DNA from: Streptomyces ficellus
Lineage (GTDB): Bacteria > Actinomycetota > Actinomycetes > Streptomycetales > Streptomycetaceae
DNA length: 64,000 nt
Direction: 5' to 3'
Assembly (NCBI RefSeq): GCF_009739905.1
Contig: NZ_CP034279.1
Location: 4,712,001 to 4,776,000 of the forward strand
In this document: positions 57,445 through 64,000 of the stretch, one piece after another
How positions within the stretch are numbered: the stretch's first letter is position 1
How the letters are laid out: every line of letters starts with the position of its first letter
The notes under the pieces: generated by a model
Told to the model about the DNA's origin: nothing
What the model saw: only the letters and a program-made list of their open reading frames with translations
Databases searched by the model: none
Made by a program: the position numbers and the translations under genes

Positions 57445-58870
57445 GGTTCTCTCCAAGGTACTGCTCGGCGTGGCCGGCGATCAGGTCGAGGACGGCGGTG
57501 ATGTCGTGCACGGTCGTCTCGGGGTTGAGCAGGGTGAACTTGAGGTACTGGCGGCCGTCGACCTTCGTACCGGCGACGACGGCCTCGCCCGAGGCGAACA
57601 GGGCCTTGCGAGCGTAGAGGTTGGCGCGGTCGATCTCGGCGGGCGAGGTGACGGCGGCCGGGATGTAGCGGAAGACCAGGGTCGACAGGGACGGCTGGAC
57701 GACGATGTCGTAGCGCGGGTCGGCGGCGAGGGCGTCCCAGCCGGCCGAGGCGAGGTCGCACACCTCGTCGAAGAGCTGCCCGACCCCGTCAGCGCCCATG
57801 ACGCGCAGCGTCATCCACAGCTTGAGCGCGTCGAAGCGGCGGGTGGTCTGGAGCGACTTGTCGACCTGGTTGGGGATCCGCTCCTCCACCGTGCGCCGGG
57901 GGTTGAGGTAGTCGGCGTGGTAAGTGGCGTGGCGCAGGGTCGCCCCGTCCCGGACCAGGACGGCGGAGGAACTGACCGGCTGGAAGAACGACTTGTGGTA
58001 GTCGACCGTGACCGAGTCGGCGCGCTCGATGCCGTCGAGGAGGTGGCGTCGGGTGGGCGAGGCGAGCAGGCCGCAGCCGTACGCGGCGTCGACGTGCATC
58101 CAGGCGCCGTACTGGGCGGCGAGCTCGGCGATCTCCGGGAGCGGGTCGATGGAGCCGAAGTCGGTCGTGCCGGCGGTGGCGACGATCGCCATGGGCGTCA
58201 GGCCCTGGGCGGCGCACAGCTCCAGCTCGGCCGCGAGGGCGACGGACTGCATGCGCTTGTCGCGGTCGGTGGGCACCGAGATGACGGACTGCGGGGGCAG
58301 GCCCAGGAGTTTGGCCGACTTCTGGACGCTGAAGTGGCTGCACTCGGAGGAGAAGATGCGCAGCTTCGCCAGGTCGTCCGTCTTGGCCTCCTCGCGGGCG
58401 AGGAGCAGCGCCTGGAGGTTGGACTGCGTGCCCCCGCTGGTGAACACCCCGTCGGCGGCCGGGCCGAGGCCGATGCGGCCGGTGGTCCAGTCGATCAGCT
58501 TGCGCTCGATGAGCGTGCCGCCCGCGCTCTGGTCCCACGTGTCGAGCGAGGAGTTGACGGCCGAGAGGACCGCCTCGCCGAGGACGGCCGGGATGACGAC
58601 CGGGCAGTTGAGGTGGCCCAGGTAGCGGGGGTGGTGGAAGTACACGGCGTCGCGCAGGTAGACCTGCTCCAGCTCATCGAGGGCGGCGGACGCGTCGCCG
58701 AGCGGCTTGTCGAGGTCCACCGCCGAGACGAGCGGGGCCAGTTCGTCGGGAGTGACGCCGGTGAACGGCTGTCGGGTGGAGGCGAGCCGGTTCGCCACCC
58801 GCTCGACTCCTTCGGTGACGGAACGCCGGTACTGCTCGGCGGTTACGTCATTGAGCAGGTGCGAGCGCAT
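57428..58870 (-). CDS. desA: DesA, PLP-dependent lysine decarboxylase
   Basis: The 480-aa group II decarboxylase has GVFTSGGTQSNLQALLLAREEA, HVDAAYGCGLL and the Schiff-base Lys in VDYHKSFFQPV. It converts lysine to cadaverine, the first step of desferrioxamine synthesis. It is first in the operon desA-B-C-D. The iron box at 58946-58964 lies 76 nt upstream. Confidence 0.96.
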   Translation of the reverse strand: MRSHLLNDVTAEQYRRSVTEGVERVANRLASTRQPFTGVTPDELAPLVSAVDLDKPLGDASAALDELEQVYLRDAVYFHHPRYLGHLNCPVVIPAVLGEAVLSAVNSSLDTWDQSAGGTLIERKLIDWTTGRIGLGPAADGVFTSGGTQSNLQALLLAREEAKTDDLAKLRIFSSECSHFSVQKSAKLLGLPPQSVISVPTDRDKRMQSVALAAELELCAAQGLTPMAIVATAGTTDFGSIDPLPEIAELAAQYGAWMHVDAAYGCGLLASPTRRHLLDGIERADSVTVDYHKSFFQPVSSSAVLVRDGATLRHATYHADYLNPRRTVEERIPNQVDKSLQTTRRFDALKLWMTLRVMGADGVGQLFDEVCDLASAGWDALAADPRYDIVVQPSLSTLVFRYIPAAVTSPAEIDRANLYARKALFASGEAVVAGTKVDGRQYLKFTLLNPETTVHDITAVLDLIAGHAEQYLGENLVHAS

Positions 58871-58945
58871 GCGGGGTCCTCCCGGGTACGGGGACTTGGT
58901 CGGCCCTCTGGGGACAGGGGAGTGGGGCGAGGGCGACGCCGTGAG

Positions 58946-58964
58946 TGAGGTTAGCCTAACCTAA
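58946..58964. promoter_or_regulatory. Iron box (DmdR1/IdeR-type) upstream of desA
   Basis: TGAGGTTAGCCTAACCTAA is a palindrome almost identical to the DmdR1 consensus TTAGGTTAGGCTAACCTAA, so the desABCD operon should be repressed by iron. The rest of the 344-nt gap 58871-59214 is very G/C-rich with short GGTGCGC and CCGGTTGGG repeats and a small CCGGCCCG/CGGGCCGG stem at 59176-59194 that may terminate the siderophore-reductase gene. Confidence 0.92.
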
Positions 58965-59214
58965 GTTGTGGCCGGAAAGGAACTTGGGGCTCCCGAGGGC
59001 CCGTTGGGAGCCGGCGCCGTGACCGCGGTGCGCCCGGTGCATGCGCGGCGCGCGGTGCGCGGTGCATGTGGTGCGCGGGGTGGCCGGTTGGGACCGGTTG
59101 GGGGCCGGCTGGGGCGGGGCTCCGCCGGCGGGTGGTTCCTGCGCCCGCCGGAGCCCCGTACGCCCGGCCCAGGGCCCGGCCCGCGACGGGCCGGCGCCCG
59201 GCCCGCGTCCCGGT

Positions 59215-60060
59215 CTACGCCTCGTCCGCGGCCGTGTCGGGGGCCTCCCGCAGGGCGTCCTCGCTCAGGCCCTTGCGCCAGTAGCCGACGAAGGTGACCC
59301 GGCGGCGGTCGATCCCGCGCTCGTTCACCAGGTGGCGGCGCAGCGCCTTGACCGAGCCGGACTCGCCGGCGATCCAGGCGTAGGGCGCCGTGCCCGTCAG
59401 CCCGGCGGCGCGCACCGCGTCCACCGCGGCGGGGGCGCCCTCCTCCCGGACCAGCCAGGTGACGGTCGCGTCCGCCTCGGTCCTCAGCTCCAGGCGGTCG
59501 GCCGCGTACGGGACGTCGAGCCACACCCGCGCCCTGGTCCCGGCGGGCAGCGACTCCAGGATCGACGAGACGGCGGGCAGCGCCGTCTCGTCGCCCCAGA
59601 TCAGCACCTCGTCCGCGTCCGCCGGCAACCGGAAGCGCACACCGGTGTTGTCGGCGACCGTCGGCCCGAGGACGACCACCCGGTCGCCCTCCGCGGCCCG
59701 GGCGGCCCAGCGGCAGGCCGGACCGCCGTCCTCGTGGAGGGCGAAGTCGATGTCGACCTCGGTGGCGCCCGCGTCCGTGCGGCGCTGCTCCCGCACGGTG
59801 TACGAGCGCATCACCGCCCGTACGTCGTCGGGCATGGCCCGCCACGCGCCGAGCGTGCCGTACATGTCCCCGTCGTCCACCGGCGGCAGCACCGGCTCGG
59901 GCTGGCCCGGGTGCGGCAGGAACAGGGACAGGCTCTGGTCGCGGCCCCCGGAGGCGAAGCCTTCCAGCTCCTCACCGGCCGCCCCGGCGAAGGTGACGCG
60001 CACCAGCGACGGGCCGAGCCGCCGGGTGCGCGCCACCTTCAGGGAGAAGAAACCGAACAT
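59215..60060 (-). CDS. desF: Siderophore-interacting protein (ferri-siderophore reductase)
   Basis: The 281-aa SIP-family flavoprotein has an N-terminal FAD-binding domain with the RSYTVRE motif and DIDFALHEDGGPACRWAARAAEGD. The C-terminal SIP domain has IWGDETALPAVSSILE and AWIAGESGSVKALRRHL. It probably reduces ferrioxamine to release iron in the cytoplasm. ATG 60060 starts 5 nt after the desE stop, forming a two-gene operon. The name desF follows usage for the S. coelicolor neighbour and is less certain than the function. Confidence 0.88.
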   Translation of the reverse strand: MFGFFSLKVARTRRLGPSLVRVTFAGAAGEELEGFASGGRDQSLSLFLPHPGQPEPVLPPVDDGDMYGTLGAWRAMPDDVRAVMRSYTVREQRRTDAGATEVDIDFALHEDGGPACRWAARAAEGDRVVVLGPTVADNTGVRFRLPADADEVLIWGDETALPAVSSILESLPAGTRARVWLDVPYAADRLELRTEADATVTWLVREEGAPAAVDAVRAAGLTGTAPYAWIAGESGSVKALRRHLVNERGIDRRRVTFVGYWRKGLSEDALREAPDTAADEA

Positions 60061-60065
60061 GCGGC

Positions 60066-61109
60066 TCAGGCCACCTTCTTGGCGTTCTCGATCGCCTTGG
60101 CCAGGTCCTCCAGGAGGACGGCGCACTTGTCGTAGGAGTAGATCGGCTCGGTGAAGCGCGGGATGACCTGGCCGGCCTTGACGGCGGGCAGTTGACCCCA
60201 GGTCGGCTTGGACTTCAGGTCGCCGGGCTGGATGGCCTGGCTGCGGTTGTCCATCATGATGATGTCGGCCGGGTACGTGTCGAGGTTCTCCCAGCTGAGC
60301 TCCTCGAAGTAGCCCTGGGCGTTCACCTTCGGCTTCACGAACTTCACGCCCAGCTCCTCGAAGTACGCGGTGTCCGCGGACATCTTGGCGAGCGACACGT
60401 AGAACAGCTCGGCGCTCGCCGAGCCGATCATGACGCGAATCTCGGGGCGGGCCTTGGCGGCGGCGCGCAGCGACGCGGCGGCCTTCTCGAAGCGGGCCTT
60501 GGCGTCGACCGTCTTCTTGGCCTTCAGGTCGGCGCCCAGCGACTCGGCCAGCTCGGCGTGGCGTGCCAGCGCCTTCGGCATCGTCGTGTTGGCGGCCCAC
60601 AGCGCGACGGTCGGCGCCAGCTTCACGATCTTGTCGTGGGACTGCGGCGGCAGGTACCACAGCACGTCCTTGTCCCACATGGCCGACACCAGCACCTCGG
60701 GCTCGAGCTTGAGGTACTCCTCGATGTTGAAGGTGCCCCAGACGTTGCCGAGGTTCTTCACCTTGGTGACGTCGAGGTCACCGGCCTGGATGTCCGCCGT
60801 GTCCTTGCCCGTCTTGGGGTCCTTGACGGTGGTGGGACCGAAAACGCCCTTGACCTCGATGCCGTAGTCGTGCAGGGCGGCCGCGGTGCCGATGAAGGCG
60901 ACGATGTTCTTCGGGGTGGACTTCAGCTCCACCTTCTTGCCGCGGTCGTCGGTGAACTTCCAGGGGCCGGACTTCTCGCCGGACGCGGACGACTTCTTGT
61001 CGTCCTTGTCGCCGCCGCAGGCGACGAGCGCGGCGCCGAGCCCGAGGGCGCCGCCCGCGGCGAGCAGACCGCGACGGGTGAGGTGGGTGGCTCGGGCGTT
61101 GCTGGGCAT
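60066..61109 (-). CDS. desE: DesE, ferrioxamine-binding lipoprotein
   Basis: The 347-aa class III solute-binding protein has a leader with TRRGLLAAGG and lipobox LVAC (Cys31) followed by a Lys/Asp/Ser-rich spacer. The two lobes are joined by a long helix; IVAFIGTAAALHDYGIEVKGVFGP and WENLDTYPADIIMMDNRSQA are typical. It captures ferrioxamines for an ABC importer encoded elsewhere. An iron box lies 50 nt upstream. Confidence 0.94.
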   Translation of the reverse strand: MPSNARATHLTRRGLLAAGGALGLGAALVACGGDKDDKKSSASGEKSGPWKFTDDRGKKVELKSTPKNIVAFIGTAAALHDYGIEVKGVFGPTTVKDPKTGKDTADIQAGDLDVTKVKNLGNVWGTFNIEEYLKLEPEVLVSAMWDKDVLWYLPPQSHDKIVKLAPTVALWAANTTMPKALARHAELAESLGADLKAKKTVDAKARFEKAAASLRAAAKARPEIRVMIGSASAELFYVSLAKMSADTAYFEELGVKFVKPKVNAQGYFEELSWENLDTYPADIIMMDNRSQAIQPGDLKSKPTWGQLPAVKAGQVIPRFTEPIYSYDKCAVLLEDLAKAIENAKKVA

Positions 61110-61158
61110 GGCGGATCGCTTTCGTACGGCCGTATTCGGCCACCGGGCAAGTTCGAGG

Positions 61159-61177
61159 GTAGGTTAGCCTAACCTCA
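61159..61177. promoter_or_regulatory. Iron box upstream of desE
   Basis: GTAGGTTAGCCTAACCTCA keeps the AGGTTAGSCTAACCT core of the DmdR1/IdeR iron box, placing desE-desF under the same iron control as desABCD. Confidence 0.9.
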
Positions 61178-61262
61178 CGCCTTGTCCAGAGGGCGCCCCC
61201 GTGTGCGATGCGGCACTCCGCGGCCCGGGCGCCTCGGACCGTGCCCTCCGAACGCCCCGGCG

Positions 61263-61300
61263 CACCGCGGCCGCCGCCGGTGAGGGCGGCGGCCACGGTG
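61263..61300. terminator. Terminator of the acyl-CoA dehydrogenase operon
   Basis: Arms 61263-61278 and 61285-61300 pair over 16 nt with one mismatch and a 6-nt loop, 22 nt past the acyl-CoA dehydrogenase stop on the minus strand. Confidence 0.75.
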
Positions 61301-61321
61301 CGCCGAGCGGCCGGGCGGGCG

Positions 61322-62482
61322 TCAGGCGGAGAGGCCCAACTCCCGTGCGATCAGCATCCGCTGGACCTCGCTCGTGCCCTCGCCGATCTCCAGGATCTTG
61401 GAGTCCCGCCACATCCGCGCCACCGGGTACTCGTTCATGAAGCCGTAGCCGCCGTGGATCTGGGTGGCCTCACGGGCGTTGTCCACGGCCACCGTCGACG
61501 AGTACAGCTTCGCCAGCGCGGCCTCCTTCTTGAACGGCTCGCCGCTCACCAGCCGGGACGCCGCGTCGCGCCAGCCGATCCGGGCCATGTGCGCCCGCAT
61601 CTCCATGTCGGCGATCTTGAACTGGACGGCCTGGTTGTCCCCGATGGGCCGCCCGAAGGCGTGCCGCTCCTTGGCGTACTTCACCGACTCGTCCACGCAC
61701 CCCTGCGCCAGACCCGTCGCCAGCGCCGAGATGGCGATCCGGCCCTCGTCGAGGATGCGCAGGAACTGGGCGTACCCGCGCCCCTCCTCGCCCACGAGGT
61801 TGGCGACCGGCACCCGGACGTCGGAGAAGGACAGCTCGCGGGTGTCCGAGGCGTTCCAGCCCACCTTGGAGTACGGGGCGGCCACCGTGAAGCCGGGGGT
61901 GCCCGACGGGACGATGATCGAGGAGATCAGCGGCTTGCCCTCGGGCGTGCGCCCGGTGACGGCGGTGACCGTGACCAGACCGGTGATGTCCGTACCGGAG
62001 TTGGTGATGAAGCACTTGGAGCCGTTGATGACCCACTCGTCACCGTCCCGGACGGCCGTGGTGCGGGTGCCGCCCGCGTCCGAACCGGCGCCCGGCTCCG
62101 TCAGCCCGAACGCGCCCAGGATCTCCCCGCCGCACATGCGCGGCAGCCACTCGCGCTTCTGCTCCTCGGTGCCGAAGCGGTAGAGCGGCATCGCGCCGAG
62201 CGAGACGCCCGCCTCCAGGGTGATGGCCACCGACGAGTCGACCCGGGCCAGCTCCTCCAGGGCGATGCCGAGGGCCAGGTAGTCACCGCCCATGCCGCCG
62301 TACTCCTCCGGGAAGGGCAGACCGAACAGGCCCATCTGCCCCATCTCGCGGACGATCTCGTACGGGAACTCGTGGCGCTCGTAGAAGTCCCCGATCTTCG
62401 GGGCGACGACCTCGTGGGCGAACTCCTCCACGGTGCGGCGAAGTTCCTCGTGCTCCGGGGAGAGCCGGTGGTCCAGGGACAT
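61322..62482 (-). CDS. acdH: Acyl-CoA dehydrogenase (branched-chain/isovaleryl type)
   Basis: The 386-aa flavoenzyme has the LTEPGAGSDAGGTRTTA and INGSKCFITNSG signatures and a C-terminal block IHGGYGFMNEYPVARMWRDSKI followed by GEGTSEVQR with the Glu of the EGT position. Together with HMG-CoA lyase and an acyl-CoA carboxylase subunit it fits leucine/isovaleryl-CoA catabolism. It is last in the operon (3-nt gap). The symbol acdH is by recollection of SCO2779. Confidence 0.88.
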   Translation of the reverse strand: MSLDHRLSPEHEELRRTVEEFAHEVVAPKIGDFYERHEFPYEIVREMGQMGLFGLPFPEEYGGMGGDYLALGIALEELARVDSSVAITLEAGVSLGAMPLYRFGTEEQKREWLPRMCGGEILGAFGLTEPGAGSDAGGTRTTAVRDGDEWVINGSKCFITNSGTDITGLVTVTAVTGRTPEGKPLISSIIVPSGTPGFTVAAPYSKVGWNASDTRELSFSDVRVPVANLVGEEGRGYAQFLRILDEGRIAISALATGLAQGCVDESVKYAKERHAFGRPIGDNQAVQFKIADMEMRAHMARIGWRDAASRLVSGEPFKKEAALAKLYSSTVAVDNAREATQIHGGYGFMNEYPVARMWRDSKILEIGEGTSEVQRMLIARELGLSA

Positions 62483-62485
62483 GAC

Positions 62486-63439
62486 TCAGGACTCCTTGTG
62501 GGAGGCCGCGCCGCCGAGGGCGCGGACGGTGCGGGACGGGCTGGGACGGCCCAGTTGTCCGGCCAGCCACACGCTCGTGGCGGTGAGCCGGCCGAGGTCG
62601 ACCCCGGTGTCGATGCCGAGGCCGTGGAGCATCCACACGAGGTCCTCGGTGGCGAGGTTGCCGGTGGCGGACTTGGCGTACGGGCAGCCGCCCAGGCCGC
62701 CCGCGGAGGCGTCGACCGTGGTGACGCCGTGCTGGAGGGCGGCGAGGGTGTTGGCGAGCGCCTGCCCGTACGTGTCGTGGAAGTGCACGGCCAGGGCGGT
62801 GGCCGGGATCCCCGCCTCGCCGAGGGCGGTCAGGAGCCGCGTCACATGGCCGGGGGTGGCCACGCCGATGGTGTCGCCCAGGCTCAGCTCGTCGCAGCCC
62901 AGGTCCCGCAGGCGCCGGCAGACGGCGACGACCTGCTCGACCGGGACGGGGCCCTCCCAGGGGTCGCCGAAGCACATGGAGAGGTAGCCGCGCACGCTCA
63001 GGCCGTGCTCGACGGCGCGGGTGACGACGGGGGCGAACATGGCGAGCGCCTCGTCGACCGTGCGGTTGAGGTTGGCCCTGGCGAACGACTCGGTGGCGCT
63101 GGCGAACACGGCCACGTCACGGGCGCCGAGCGCCAGCGCCCGGTCCAGTCCCCGCTCGTTGGGCACCAGGACCGGCAGGCGTACGCCGTCGAGGCCGCTG
63201 ACGAGCGGGAACAGCTGCTCGGCGTCGGCCAGCTGCGGCACCCACTTGGGGTGGACGAAGCTGGTCGCCTCGACGGTGGTCAGCCCGGCCTCCGCGAGGC
63301 GGCGGACGAACTCCGCCTTCACCTCGGTCGGGACGACGCCCTGCTCGTTCTGGAGGCCGTCGCGCGCGCCGACCTCGTGGATCCGCACGCGCGCGGGCAG
63401 GCCGGGCGCGGGAACGGTCATCGGGAGCCCTGCGGTCAT
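62486..63439 (-). CDS. Hydroxymethylglutaryl-CoA lyase
   Basis: The 317-aa TIM-barrel enzyme has EVGARDGLQNEQ (catalytic Arg-Asp), the HFHDTYGQALAN metal ligands and the Cys loop GLGGCPYAKSATGNLATEDLVWML. It cleaves HMG-CoA to acetoacetate and acetyl-CoA, the last step of leucine breakdown. ATG 63439 overlaps the carboxylase stop by 4 nt. Confidence 0.93.
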   Translation of the reverse strand: MTAGLPMTVPAPGLPARVRIHEVGARDGLQNEQGVVPTEVKAEFVRRLAEAGLTTVEATSFVHPKWVPQLADAEQLFPLVSGLDGVRLPVLVPNERGLDRALALGARDVAVFASATESFARANLNRTVDEALAMFAPVVTRAVEHGLSVRGYLSMCFGDPWEGPVPVEQVVAVCRRLRDLGCDELSLGDTIGVATPGHVTRLLTALGEAGIPATALAVHFHDTYGQALANTLAALQHGVTTVDASAGGLGGCPYAKSATGNLATEDLVWMLHGLGIDTGVDLGRLTATSVWLAGQLGRPSPSRTVRALGGAASHKES

Positions 63440-64000
63440 GCGTCCGCCTCCTCCTTGGGGACCACCACGGCCAGTACCTGGTCCATGGCGACGGTGGTGC
63501 CGGGCGTGACGTCCAGTTCGGCGACGGTGCCGTCGTGGGGGGCGGAGATGACGTGCTCCATCTTCATCGCCTCCACGACCACCAGGCCCTGTCCGGCCGT
63601 CACCTCGTCCCCGACGGCGACCTTGACGACGGTGACCGTGCCCGGCATGGGCGCGGTGAGCGAGTCGGCCCCGGCGTGGGCGGTGCGGTCGAGGGACGCC
63701 TCGACGGGGTCGTGGTCCAGGACGTTCCACGAGTCCCCGTCGCGGCCGAGCCAGGTGCCCGCGCGGTGGAAGGTGTGGGTGACGCCGTCCACGGTGACCG
63801 TGACCCGGCCGGCCTCCACGCGCGCGTGGCCCCGGGTCCGGTGGGCGACGGGCTCGTGCCCCGGTACGCGCAGCCAGTGGGTGACCGGGAGGGGCTCCCC
63901 GCCGAGCCGCCAGCCGCTGGGCACCGAGAACGGGTCGGTCCAGCCGCCCGCGTCCGGCTCGGGACGCAGGCCCGCCTCGCGGACGGCCGCCGCGGCCTCG
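63436..64000 (-). CDS. Acetyl/propionyl/methylcrotonyl-CoA carboxylase alpha subunit, C-terminal part (cut by right edge)
   Basis: The frame is open to the right edge; the visible 187 residues are the C-terminal end. They include the BT-like region and the biotinyl carrier domain with the biotin Lys in VVEAMKMEHV, ending TTVAMDQVLAVVVPKEEADA. The N-terminal biotin carboxylase lies outside. Operon context with HMG-CoA lyase and acyl-CoA dehydrogenase favours methylcrotonyl-CoA as substrate (inference). Confidence 0.92.
   Translation of the reverse strand, partial: EAAAAVREAGLRPEPDAGGWTDPFSVPSGWRLGGEPLPVTHWLRVPGHEPVAHRTRGHARVEAGRVTVTVDGVTHTFHRAGTWLGRDGDSWNVLDHDPVEASLDRTAHAGADSLTAPMPGTVTVVKVAVGDEVTAGQGLVVVEAMKMEHVISAPHDGTVAELDVTPGTTVAMDQVLAVVVPKEEADA

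Noticed and set aside
1..64000. CRISPR arrays, transposases, integrases, rRNA genes, complete biosynthetic megasynthases
   Set aside because: None seen: no regularly spaced repeats with spacers, no DDE/tyrosine/serine recombinase motifs, no rRNA signatures, no PKS/NRPS domains.

Overview
The window is high-GC DNA (long stretches without stop codons on both strands, strong G/C preference at third positions, GTG/TTG starts, AGGAGG-type ribosome sites) from a Streptomyces chromosome. Diagnostic genes are adpA with a rare TTA codon, the desferrioxamine operon desABCD with two palindromic iron boxes, an orn gene beside adpA, a PAS-GGDEF-EAL protein, and chitin genes with DasR-type dre sites. From memory, the gene order resembles the S. 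coelicolor segment around SCO2777 to SCO2834, with accessory blocks added.

Left part (1-5 kb): the end of a peptidoglycan-binding protein, an SPFH membrane protein, a secreted AA10 lytic polysaccharide monooxygenase (LPMO) behind a dre site, and a NarL-type two-component system. Between 4.9 and 19.9 kb, two identical tRNA-Lys genes lie in direct orientation about 14.9 kb apart. Between them are an IclR regulator, an ehu-type ABC importer and a catabolic block (DUF3830, amidase, D-2-hydroxyacid dehydrogenase, two maleate isomerase/arylmalonate decarboxylase-like proteins), followed by a flavin oxidoreductase, a SnoaL/LysR pair, a cyclic di-GMP enzyme and an M6 protease.

20-33 kb: an operon of a Cas4/RecB-like nuclease, a 529-aa unknown and an SF1 helicase, which together resemble Dna2 split into pieces; then a histidine phosphatase, an XRE-TPR regulator, a spermidine-synthase-like protein, a second two-component system and a CBM2-GH18 chitinase. 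33-41 kb: a sugar ABC importer, a divergent beta-lactamase locus (LysR plus penicillin-recognising serine protein facing a class A enzyme) and a LacI regulator.

40.7-44 kb holds the most unusual block. A PIMT-like methyltransferase is coupled to a 43-aa peptide gene with a perfect Shine-Dalgarno. Facing them are an XRE regulator carrying a TTA codon and an HD hydrolase. It looks like a small RiPP locus of the imiditide type. Core genes follow: tRNA-His, orn, adpA, a universal stress protein, a SatP-type transporter, glmS, DUF4429 and GH20 hexosaminidase. Then come desD-C-B-A, a siderophore reductase and desE, and finally an acyl-CoA dehydrogenase / HMG-CoA lyase / biotin carboxylase operon cut by the right edge.

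Several parts form a chitin-to-aminosugar theme (LPMO, GH18, GH20, glmS), with dre sites at the LPMO and GH20 genes. No transposase, integrase, CRISPR array or rRNA was seen.
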